Assembly (NCBI RefSeq): GCF_015352455.1
Contig: NZ_JADKPN010000019.1
Coordinates: 31,822 to 95,821, forward strand
Direction: 5' to 3'
From: Nocardioides islandensis
GTDB taxonomy: Bacteria > Actinomycetota > Actinomycetes > Propionibacteriales > Nocardioidaceae
DNA length: 64,000 nucleotides
Part shown: in pieces, positions 17,416 through 24,360 of the stretch
Numbering within the stretch: the first letter of the stretch is position 1
How the letters are laid out: every line of letters begins with the position of its first letter
Translations under genes and position numbers: made by a program
The notes under the pieces: model-generated
Databases searched by the model: none
Told to the model about the DNA's origin: nothing
What the model saw: the letters and a program-made list of their open reading frames with translations, nothing else

Positions 17416-18219
17416 ATGGAGGTGGGGGACACCCTGAACGCCACCCTGACGGGTCCCTCGGGCACACCGGTCCTGGTGTTCGTGCACGGTTTCGGCTGCG
17501 GCCGGGAGATGTGGCGTCTCGTCGCGCCCGCGTTCTCCGACGACTTCCGGGTCGTGCTGCTCGACCTGCCCGGTTCCGCGGCGGCCGACCCGTCGACGTA
17601 CGACCCGGTGCGGCACGCGTCCCTGGACGGCTACGCCGAGGACGTCCTGAAGGTGCTCGACGAGCTCGGCCTCGACGACGTCACGTTCGTCGGCCACTCG
17701 GTCGCGTCGATGATCGGCGTCCTCGCCCACCTGGCCGCGCCCACGGTCGTGACGCGACTCGTGATGGTGTCGCCCTCGGCCTGCTACGTCGACGACGGCG
17801 AGTACGTCGGCGGCTTCTCGGCCTCCGACATCGACGACCTGCTGACCACGATGGAGCGCAACCAGCTCGGCTGGCAGGCGGCGGTGGCCGGCATGGTCGC
17901 GGGCGCCGGCCACGAGGAGGCTCGCACCGAGCTGGAGGACGCCTTCTGTCGCACCCGGCCGGACGTCGCGCTGCAGTTCGCCGAGGTGACCTTCCGCGGT
18001 GACAACCGAGCCGATCTCCCCCACGTCAGCGCGCCGACACTCGTCCTCCAGGTCCGCGACGACGTGATCGCCCCGATGACGGCGGGTGAGTTCATCCACC
18101 GGCAGATCACCGGCTCCGTCATGCGGGTCCTCGAGACCCGAGGGCACGCGCCCCACCTGACGAACCCGGACGAGGTGGTGTCGGCGATCCGTGACTTCCT
18201 GCCGGTCGGGGTCACGTGA
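17416..18219 (+). CDS. rsbQ: RsbQ-like alpha/beta hydrolase, stress-signalling activator, 267 aa
   Basis: Alpha/beta hydrolase closely resembling Bacillus subtilis RsbQ, which activates the PAS-PP2C phosphatase RsbP in the energy-stress branch of the sigma-B pathway, probably by handling a small hydrophobic molecule. The oxyanion loop is FVHGFGCG, the elbow GHSVAS puts the nucleophile at S95, the acid is about D216 in RDDVIAP, and the base is H244 in RGHAPH; these positions nearly match S96, D219 and H247 of RsbQ. The stop overlaps the start of the PAS-PP2C gene by 4 nt, the same pairing as rsbQ-rsbP. Related folds (KAI2/D14-like) share this motif, but the neighbour favours RsbQ. Confidence 0.85.
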   Translation: MEVGDTLNATLTGPSGTPVLVFVHGFGCGREMWRLVAPAFSDDFRVVLLDLPGSAAADPSTYDPVRHASLDGYAEDVLKVLDELGLDDVTFVGHSVASMIGVLAHLAAPTVVTRLVMVSPSACYVDDGEYVGGFSASDIDDLLTTMERNQLGWQAAVAGMVAGAGHEEARTELEDAFCRTRPDVALQFAEVTFRGDNRADLPHVSAPTLVLQVRDDVIAPMTAGEFIHRQITGSVMRVLETRGHAPHLTNPDEVVSAIRDFLPVGVT

Positions 18220-19349
18220 CCGAGCTGCTGCCGACGGGTCTCGACGCCTTCGAGTCGGCTCCGTGCGGGTACGTCGTCGTCGACGCGCGAGGCATCGTCG
18301 CCCGCGCGAACGAGGAGTTCCTGAGGCTGCTCGACGCACCGGCCGGCGACGTGATCGGCCTGCGGACGTTCAGCAGCCTGGTCTCCACCGGGGGGCAGAT
18401 CCTGCTGGAGACCCACGTCCGCCCGATCCTCGACCACGCGGGGGTGGTGCGGGAGATCGCCGTCGAGCTCGTGCGTGCCGACGGGGGCCGGGTCCCGGTG
18501 CTGCTCAACGCGCGCGTCGTCAGCACCGATCCTCGGACCGTGCTCGTGGTGCTCGTCGAGACGCGTGACCGGCACCGCTACGAGGACTACCTGGTGGCGG
18601 CGAAGCACGCGGCCGAGCGCGCCAGCCAGGACGCCGCCGCCATGGCCGTGACGCTCCAGCAGACGCTCATCCCACCCGAGCCCCCGGTGGTCCCGCACCT
18701 CGAGATCGCTGCGGCGTACCGGCCCGCGGGGAGCGGTCGGGAGGTGGGCGGCGACTTCTACGACGTCTTCCAGGTCGCTCCCGACGCGTGGGCCGTCGTG
18801 CTCGGCGACGTCAGCGGCAAGGGGATCCAGGCCGCCGTGATCACGTCGTTCGTCCGGCACACGGTGCGGTCCGTGGCGATCGCCCACCCCGACCCCAGCG
18901 ACCTCCTGCACGCCCTCGACGAGGCGATGAGGTCCCACGGCTCTGAGCACCACTGCACCCTCGTCGCCGCTCGGCTCGAGTGGGAGGACCCGGGCTGGAG
19001 CATCGCGCTGGCACTGGCCGGGCATCCGCCGGCCCTGATCCGAGCGTCCGACGGACGGATCACCGAGCTCGGGGTCCCCGGTACGCCGGCCGGGTTGATG
19101 TCCGACCCCCAGTTCCACACCGTCCGGCACAAGCTCGGCGAGGAGACCGTGACCCTCTTCACCGACGGGGTGACCGAGGCGCGTGGGTCCAGCGGCGAGC
19201 TGTTCGGCGACGCGCGGCTGCTCGAGCTGCTCGCCGGCCTCCCGGGCGACCCGCACGACATCGTCGCGAGTGTCGTGAGCGCGACGCTGACGTGGCAGTC
19301 CGACGACGCCAGCGACGACATCGCGGTGGTCAGCTTCGCGGCTCGCTGA
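18216..19349 (+). CDS. rsbP: RsbP-like PAS-PP2C serine phosphatase, 377 aa
   Basis: Cytoplasmic SpoIIE/PP2C-type phosphatase expected to dephosphorylate a STAS-domain anti-anti-sigma factor. A PAS domain fills residues 9-115 (ACGYVVVDARGIVARANEEF-type start at 16-35), a helical linker 116-150 (AAKHAAERASQDAAAMAV) could be a signalling coiled coil, and the phosphatase covers 150-377. All metal ligands are present: GGDFYD (178-183), GDVSGKG (197-203), FTDGVTE (315-321) and SDDIAV (366-371). GTG 18216 overlaps the rsbQ stop. Target proteins may be the STAS domains encoded at 19996-21444 and 21473-21781. Confidence 0.88.
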   Translation: MTELLPTGLDAFESAPCGYVVVDARGIVARANEEFLRLLDAPAGDVIGLRTFSSLVSTGGQILLETHVRPILDHAGVVREIAVELVRADGGRVPVLLNARVVSTDPRTVLVVLVETRDRHRYEDYLVAAKHAAERASQDAAAMAVTLQQTLIPPEPPVVPHLEIAAAYRPAGSGREVGGDFYDVFQVAPDAWAVVLGDVSGKGIQAAVITSFVRHTVRSVAIAHPDPSDLLHALDEAMRSHGSEHHCTLVAARLEWEDPGWSIALALAGHPPALIRASDGRITELGVPGTPAGLMSDPQFHTVRHKLGEETVTLFTDGVTEARGSSGELFGDARLLELLAGLPGDPHDIVASVVSATLTWQSDDASDDIAVVSFAAR

Positions 19350-19364
19350 GCCCCGGTCGACCAC

Positions 19365-20006
19365 TCACCGAGGGCCGCCGGGACGCTGGTCCATCCCGTG
19401 CTGGACGCCCCACAGCACCGCCTGCGAACGACGGGTCGCGCCGATCTTGCGGTAGCCCGACCGGATGTAGGACTTCACCGAGTTCACGCTCAGGAACAGC
19501 CGCTGGGCCACCTCGTCGTTGGTCAGGCCCTGGGTGATCAGCTCGATCACGTCGTACTCGCGCTCGGTCAGGCCGCCCGGACGCGCCTGCACCACCGGCG
19601 CCGGCACGATGTACGGCTGCACGAGGAAGCGGTTGCGGTGCCCCGCCCGGACGGCGCGGATCGCGGTGCCGAGCTCGTCCTCGCTGAGCTCCTTGGAGAA
19701 GAAGGCGACCGCTCCCTCCCGACGGGCGTCGTCGACGACGTCGGGACGGACCGACCACGAGAAGGCGACCAGCAGCATGCCGGCGGAAGCCCGGGCCTGT
19801 CGCTCGAACTCCTGCGCGCGGTGGCGCTGGGGGTCGTAGAGCAGCATGTCCACCCGGCCGACGCTGTCCGCCACGTCGCGCAGGCAGACGACCTCGAGCT
19901 CGGGGACCGCGCGGCTCAGGACAGAGGTCAGTCCCGCGATCACCAGGGGTGCGTCCGGAGCCACCGCCAGCCTTCCCCGCGGCGGCAGCCCCTCCTCAGG
20001 CGACAC
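19365..20006 (-). CDS. LuxR-type regulator with atypical receiver-like domain, 213 aa
   Basis: C-terminal GerE/LuxR helix-turn-helix (GGLTEREYDVIELITQGLTN through LSVNSVKSYIRSGYRKIG, about 144-200). The N-terminal part has the receiver shape: APLVIAGLTSVL matches the helix after beta1, LLYDP places an aspartate at the usual site, and FFSKEL supplies the lysine. However the acidic pair at the end of beta1 is reduced to PD, so metal-dependent phosphorylation is doubtful. No histidine kinase is adjacent. Its GTG lies 11 nt inside the end of the upstream fusion gene on the same strand, so it is probably co-transcribed with that anti-sigma-type protein. Confidence 0.8.
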   Translation of the reverse strand: MSPEEGLPPRGRLAVAPDAPLVIAGLTSVLSRAVPELEVVCLRDVADSVGRVDMLLYDPQRHRAQEFERQARASAGMLLVAFSWSVRPDVVDDARREGAVAFFSKELSEDELGTAIRAVRAGHRNRFLVQPYIVPAPVVQARPGGLTEREYDVIELITQGLTNDEVAQRLFLSVNSVKSYIRSGYRKIGATRRSQAVLWGVQHGMDQRPGGPR

Positions 20007-21444
20007 GGTGGGGAATGCCCGTGACGTCGAGAGTGTGCTGCGTCATCGAACCGGCCTCCGCCACGATGTCGATGTCCGCGGCGAACATCCCGATCGAGCG
20101 GTTCACCGAGGTCAGGTCGATCAGCAGCCGCGCCCCGCTGGTGCTGAGCTCGGTCACCCCCGTGACGTCCAGGCAGAAGCCGAGCGTGCCGCCGCGGGTG
20201 GCCACCAGGATCTCGGCGGCGACCCGCTCCACGTCGTCGTGACCGAACGTCCCTCTCAGGGCGATGACGTGCGGCTCGGGATGGAGGACCTCGACCGGGG
20301 CCGGGCGCGGTACCTCGCGGCTCGAGCCCCGCGTGGTCTCGATCGGCACGGGACGCACGAGCCGGTGCTGGAGGAGAGCGCGCGTCCCGAACGGTCCGGT
20401 CGCCACGCCCAGGTGGTCCACCAGCCCGGCCGCCATCGCCAGCCCGCGGCCTCGGCTGAGGTCCTCGGAGGGTGCTTGCCACGTGCCGTGGTCGGTGACC
20501 TCGACGCGGATCACCCCGTCGGTGCCCAGGCGGGCGTACAGCTCGATCTCCCGGTCGTCGTCACGACCCCCGTGGTCGATCGCGTTCGTGACCAGCTCGG
20601 AAGCGGCGTGGGTGAGCGCCATCTCGTCCATCGGCGATGCGCGGAGCTCCTCGAGCCACATGCTCAGCTCGCCGCGCGTGACGCGGACGGCGTCGCCGTC
20701 CTTCAGCCGGACCCGCAGCTCCCGGTGCGGGGCGCCGCGCAGCCGCGCGGCCACCAGGCACAGCGTGTCGTCGGGGCCGAGTCGGGCCAGGCTGGCGTCC
20801 GCCAGGACCGTGAGGTCCTGGAACGCCATCTCGGCGGTCTCCCCGAGGAGGTCCAGGAGGGTGAGGGCCGCCGAGCGGTGGGCGGCCGCGCTGGCGAGCA
20901 GCACGACGTCTCCGGGCATCAGGTCGCAGGTCACCGGCGCGAACCCCGTGCCCGTGCCGGTGCCGAGCACCCCGCCGCCGGTGCCGCCGAGCTGTGCGGC
21001 CGCTGCGTGCGCGGGGAGCAGCAACGGTCCGGCGTGGCCGGCCGTCGCGTAGGTGACGAGGGACCGCTCCGGGTCGATCACCGCGACCAGGGCCGACGTA
21101 CCCCGGGCCTCGTCCACGTCATCGGCGAACGCGTCGGCGAGCAGCAGGGCCTCCACGACGTCCGCGTCGCGTCTCAGGGCGGAGTGCAGGATCGAGCGCA
21201 CCTCGGCGGCGACCACGGAGGCGGCGAGCCCGATCCCGGGCGCTTCACCGACGACCAGCGCCAGCCGGTCGTCGTGCAGCACGACGGCGTCGAACCAGCT
21301 GCCACCCGGTTCGCTGGCGTCCTGAGGCACGCAGTAGCTGCCGTTGAGGTCGAGCTTCGGCAGCACCGGCACCCCGGCCGCTTGCACGACGCTCTGGATC
21401 GACGTGACGAACTCGAGCTCATCTTCGGTGCTGTCGGTGTTCAT
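19996..21444 (-). CDS. Degenerate PP2C - HATPase (RsbW-like) - STAS fusion, 482 aa
   Basis: One chain carries three partner-switching domains. Residues 10-235 have the SpoIIE/PP2C shape, but the metal motifs are altered: GGDxxD is GGSWFD (48-52), GDVxGxG is GEAPGIG (66-72), and YTDGxxE is ASAAAH (184-189); only the final DD (225-226) remains. Residues 255-365 are a GHKL kinase domain with an intact N box (SELVTNAIDHGG, 282-293), G1 (VTDHG, 316-320) and G2 (RGRGLAMAAG). Residues 385-482 are a STAS domain with candidate phospho-serine S436 in LSTSGA. A likely reading is an anti-sigma kinase tethered to its own antagonist, with a catalytically dead phosphatase domain as sensor. A GAGGAGGTGGG ribosome site precedes the ATG. 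Confidence 0.85.
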   Translation of the reverse strand: MNTDSTEDELEFVTSIQSVVQAAGVPVLPKLDLNGSYCVPQDASEPGGSWFDAVVLHDDRLALVVGEAPGIGLAASVVAAEVRSILHSALRRDADVVEALLLADAFADDVDEARGTSALVAVIDPERSLVTYATAGHAGPLLLPAHAAAAQLGGTGGGVLGTGTGTGFAPVTCDLMPGDVVLLASAAAHRSAALTLLDLLGETAEMAFQDLTVLADASLARLGPDDTLCLVAARLRGAPHRELRVRLKDGDAVRVTRGELSMWLEELRASPMDEMALTHAASELVTNAIDHGGRDDDREIELYARLGTDGVIRVEVTDHGTWQAPSEDLSRGRGLAMAAGLVDHLGVATGPFGTRALLQHRLVRPVPIETTRGSSREVPRPAPVEVLHPEPHVIALRGTFGHDDVERVAAEILVATRGGTLGFCLDVTGVTELSTSGARLLIDLTSVNRSIGMFAADIDIVAEAGSMTQHTLDVTGIPHRVA

Positions 21445-21459
21445 CCCACCTCCTCACGG

Positions 21460-21465
21460 TATGTT
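21460..21465 (+). promoter_or_regulatory. -10 hexamer TATGTT for the small STAS gene
   Basis: Seven bases before GTG 21473. The hexamer contains the in-frame ATG at 21461, which is therefore unlikely to be the start. The divergent fusion gene starts only 28 bp away, so the two promoters overlap. Confidence 0.5.
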
Positions 21466-21472
21466 TCCTGCC

Positions 21473-21781
21473 GTGCCCGGGCTTCCCCTGACGACCACGT
21501 ACGACGAGGTCGGATCCGTTCTCGCGGTGAGCGGCGACGTCGACGCGGAGTCGACCGAAGAGCTGCGGCGCGCGATCGAGGGATGCAGCAAGGAATATCG
21601 CACGGGCCTGGTCGTCGACCTCACGGGTGTCACGTTCCTGCCGAGCGTCGCGATCGGGATGCTCGTCCGCGCCGAGCAGAGCTTCGAGGCGGCCGGCAGC
21701 TCTTTCGAGCTGGCCGCGCAGACCGGCTCCATGGCGCAACGTGTGCTCACCGTGTCTGCCATGCCCTTCCGCTCGTACTGA
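21473..21781 (+). CDS. Single-domain STAS protein (anti-anti-sigma type), 102 aa
   Basis: Small cytoplasmic STAS protein of the SpoIIAA/RsbV class, expected to bind an anti-sigma kinase. The fold is clear: VLAVSGDVDAESTEELRRAI, LVVDLTGVTFL, then GSSFELAAQTGSMAQRVL. Where family members have D-S-S/T-G at the phosphorylation loop, this one has P57-S58-V59-A60, so the usual acceptor position is valine; S58 could still serve. Its C-terminal GSMAQRVLTVSAMP resembles GSMTQHTLDVTGIP at the end of the divergent fusion protein, suggesting they arose by duplication. It starts at GTG by the leaderless rule. Confidence 0.82.
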   Translation: MPGLPLTTTYDEVGSVLAVSGDVDAESTEELRRAIEGCSKEYRTGLVVDLTGVTFLPSVAIGMLVRAEQSFEAAGSSFELAAQTGSMAQRVLTVSAMPFRSY

Positions 21782-21915
21782 GCCGTCCGGTGCGGGCCGG
21801 CGGTCCGCGGGTGGTCGAAGTGTCGTTCGCCCGGACCCGGCGCAGTCCACCTATCGGGGTGGTTCTGGCACCCGAAGCCCAATCCGCGGGCCGAGGGTGA
21901 AACGAACCACCCGCC

Positions 21916-23439
21916 ATGAGGACTCGGCTGACCGATGCGCTCTACGGCGTGCTTGCCACGCTGCTCGGCGTCGCGGCCGGCCACCTGGTCGCCGCGCTGA
22001 CGGACCCGGCGTCCTCGCCCGTCCTCGCCGTCGGCTCCACGGTCATCGACCTGACACCCACGCCGGTCAAGGAGTGGGCCGTCCAGCACTTCGGCACCCG
22101 GGACAAGCCGATCCTGATCGGGTCGGTCTTCGTCGGTGTCCTCGTCCTCGCGGCCGTCGCCGGGATGCTCACCCGGCGCAGCCGCGCCGCGGGCTCGGCC
22201 CTTCTCGTGCTGCTCGTCGGGCTCGCGGCGGCCGCCGCGCTGACCCGGCCGGCCGCGACCGCCTCGGACGTGCTGCCCGCGCTGGTCGCCGGCGTCGTGG
22301 GCGTCGTCGCCCTCTGGTGGCTGGTCCGGCTCACCGGGTCTCGTGACGGGCGTGACCGCCCGCGTCGCCCAGCGGGCGGAGCCACGAGCCGGCGCGCCGT
22401 GCTCCTCACCGTCGGCGCGATGGCCGCCGGAGCCGTGGTCCTGGGAGCGGCTGGTCGCCAGGTCGCCCGGGCCCGGGGTGCCATCAAGGACTTCGCCCTG
22501 CCTCGGCCCGCGTCACCGGCGCAGCCGCTCCCGCAGGGTCTCGAGGCGGAGTACCCCGGGATCGCGCCGTTCCGCACCCCGAACGCCGACTTCTACCGAG
22601 TCGACACCCGGCTGACCCTGCCCGTGATCGACCTGGACACGTGGACGCTCACCATCGACGGCGACGTCGACGACGAGGTGACCTTCACCTTCGACGACCT
22701 GCTCGGCATGGACCTCGTCGAGCGCGACATCACGCTCACGTGCGTCTCCAACGACATCGGCGGACCCTACGTGAGCGCCACCCGCTTCACCGGCATCCGG
22801 CTGACCGACCTCCTCGATCGCGCGGGTGTCGGCACCCGGGCCGACCAGATCCTGTCCACCGACGTGGACGGCATGACGATCTCCACGCCGCTCGACCTCG
22901 CCACCGACGGCCGCGACGCCATGATCGCGATCGCGATGGACGGCAAGCCGCTGCCGCGCGAGCACGGCTACCCCGCACGCATGGTGGTGCCCGGCCTGTA
23001 CGGCTACGTCAGCGCGTGCAAGTGGATCACCCGCATGACCCTCACGACGTACGCCGAGAAGTCGGCGTACTGGACCGAGCGCGGCTGGAAGACCGACGCC
23101 CCGATCAAGCTGATGAGCCGCATCGACACACCGAAGGCGCTCGGCAAGGTCAAGGCCGGCAAGACCTTCATCGGCGGCGTCGCGTGGCACCAGCACCAGG
23201 GGCTGGCGGGCGTGCAGGTGCGGGTCGACGGCGGCGCGTGGCGCGATGCCACCTTCGGCCCCGACGGCGGCAACGACTACTGGCGGCAGTGGTACGTCGA
23301 CTGGGACGCGACTCCTGGTCAGCACACGCTCGCCGTCCGTGCGATCGACGCCGACGGCACGCCGCAGACCGCGGCTCGCGCCACGCCGTTCCCGGACGGT
23401 GCCACCGGCGTGCAGTCGATCGTCGTCACCGTCGTGTGA
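21916..23439 (+). CDS. Membrane-anchored sulfite-oxidase-fold molybdoenzyme, 507 aa
   Basis: Molybdopterin-dependent oxidoreductase of the sulfite oxidase superfamily. About five N-terminal helices (8-30, 66-85, 93-110, 118-140, 160-180) anchor it; the twin arginine at 159-160 (SRRAVLL) sits before the last helix, so the catalytic part is probably exported by Tat. The catalytic domain starts near 225; C276 in ITLTCVSNDIGG is the molybdenum-ligating cysteine, and HGYPARMVVPGLYGYVSACKW is the classic cofactor region. A C-terminal Ig-like dimerisation domain follows (400-507). The fasciclin lipoprotein 96 bp downstream is a usual neighbour of such enzymes in actinobacteria. Substrate unknown. 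Confidence 0.88.
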   Translation: MRTRLTDALYGVLATLLGVAAGHLVAALTDPASSPVLAVGSTVIDLTPTPVKEWAVQHFGTRDKPILIGSVFVGVLVLAAVAGMLTRRSRAAGSALLVLLVGLAAAAALTRPAATASDVLPALVAGVVGVVALWWLVRLTGSRDGRDRPRRPAGGATSRRAVLLTVGAMAAGAVVLGAAGRQVARARGAIKDFALPRPASPAQPLPQGLEAEYPGIAPFRTPNADFYRVDTRLTLPVIDLDTWTLTIDGDVDDEVTFTFDDLLGMDLVERDITLTCVSNDIGGPYVSATRFTGIRLTDLLDRAGVGTRADQILSTDVDGMTISTPLDLATDGRDAMIAIAMDGKPLPREHGYPARMVVPGLYGYVSACKWITRMTLTTYAEKSAYWTERGWKTDAPIKLMSRIDTPKALGKVKAGKTFIGGVAWHQHQGLAGVQVRVDGGAWRDATFGPDGGNDYWRQWYVDWDATPGQHTLAVRAIDADGTPQTAARATPFPDGATGVQSIVVTVV

Positions 23440-23535
23440 CGTCTGGACCGCCGAAACCCCAGCAGGGCAAGGCAATCCGCAGCCTCCGCGGTGTCGAACC
23501 ACCAGCACTCGACCGAAAGACCGAAAGGCAGACAC

Positions 23536-24210
23536 ATGAACACCACGACCACCGGCAAGCTCGTCAAGTCGGGCCTTGCCGTACTGGCGCTGACCATGTC
23601 GCTCGGGCTCGCTGCCTGCGGATTCGACGACAGCTCCACCGCCGCCGACCCCGCCGACCAGACCACGTCGTCGGCTCCCGCCGAGGAGAGCTCGCCCGCC
23701 GAGGAGTCCAGCGCCGCCGGGTCCGACGCCGCCGCCCAGGTCTTCGGCCCCGCCTGCAGCGCGGTGCCCGCCGACGGCGACGGCTCGTTCGACGGCATGG
23801 CCACCGCGCCGGTCGCCTCCGCCGCGAGCGCCAACCCGCTGCTCTCGACGCTCGTCACGGCCGTCAAGAAGGCCGGCCTCGTCGACACGCTCAACAGCGC
23901 GGAGGGCATCACCGTCTTCGCGCCGGTCAACGACGCCTTCGCCGCCATCCCGCCGAAGGACCTCAAGGCGGTGCTGGCCGACAAGAAGCTGCTGACCACG
24001 ATCCTCACCCACCACGTCGTCGCGGGCCAGCTCAGCCCGGACCAGCTCGCGGGCGACCACGAGACCCTGGCCGGCGACATGCTGACCGTCGCCGGCTCCG
24101 GTGAGGACTTCCAGATCGGCGCCGAGAAGGCCACGGTCCTGTGCGGCAACGTGCCGACCGCGAACGCCACGGTCTACATCGTCGACACGGTGCTGATGCC
24201 GAAGATGTGA
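23536..24210 (+). CDS. Fasciclin (FAS1)-domain lipoprotein, 224 aa
   Basis: Surface lipoprotein related to mycobacterial MPT70/MPT83. Lipobox GLAAC gives lipidated C28; residues 30-75 are a Ser/Glu/Ala-rich linker; a single FAS1 domain covers about 85-224 with both H1 (GITVFAPVNDAFAAIP) and H2 (ATVYIVDTVLMP) boxes and the YH-equivalent LTHHVVAGQL. FAS1 domains usually mediate adhesion or protein contacts. ATG 23536 is preferred over 23491 because it places the signal peptide correctly and GAAAGGCAG precedes it. A strong hairpin terminator follows. Confidence 0.88.
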   Translation: MNTTTTGKLVKSGLAVLALTMSLGLAACGFDDSSTAADPADQTTSSAPAEESSPAEESSAAGSDAAAQVFGPACSAVPADGDGSFDGMATAPVASAASANPLLSTLVTAVKKAGLVDTLNSAEGITVFAPVNDAFAAIPPKDLKAVLADKKLLTTILTHHVVAGQLSPDQLAGDHETLAGDMLTVAGSGEDFQIGAEKATVLCGNVPTANATVYIVDTVLMPKM

Positions 24211-24227
24211 CCACCTCGCTCCGCACG

Positions 24228-24261
24228 ACGGCCCGCGCCTGCTCCGGCAGGTGCGGGCCGT
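24228..24261 (+). terminator. Hairpin terminator after the fasciclin gene
   Basis: Fourteen-base-pair stem with one G-T wobble (ACGGCCCGCGCCTG paired with CAGGTGCGGGCCGT) and a 6-nt loop CTCCGG, starting 17 bp after the stop codon. No long T run follows, as is usual in high-GC genomes. Confidence 0.7.
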
Positions 24262-24278
24262 CGTCGTTCGCGTCGTCG

Positions 24279-24343
24279 GGGTAGTCCGGTGTGAATGGGC
24301 TGCGAAACAGCGCACGGGACAGCCCAATCACACCGGACTACCC
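24279..24343. terminator. Long near-perfect inverted repeat between convergent genes
   Basis: Two 24-nt arms (24279-24302 and 24320-24343) are complementary at 23 of 24 positions, around a 17-nt loop. It lies between the fasciclin gene and the end of the CopC-CopD gene, where a bidirectional terminator would be expected, and is far longer than an ordinary terminator stem. Confidence 0.6.
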
Positions 24344-24360
24344 GATCAATCACATGGAGC

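Noticed and set aside
15289..18339. Open frame of 1016 codons including the histidine kinase
   Set aside because: The upstream part is in the wrong frame of the response regulator and antisense to rsbQ; the true start is set by the TGATG overlap at 16632.
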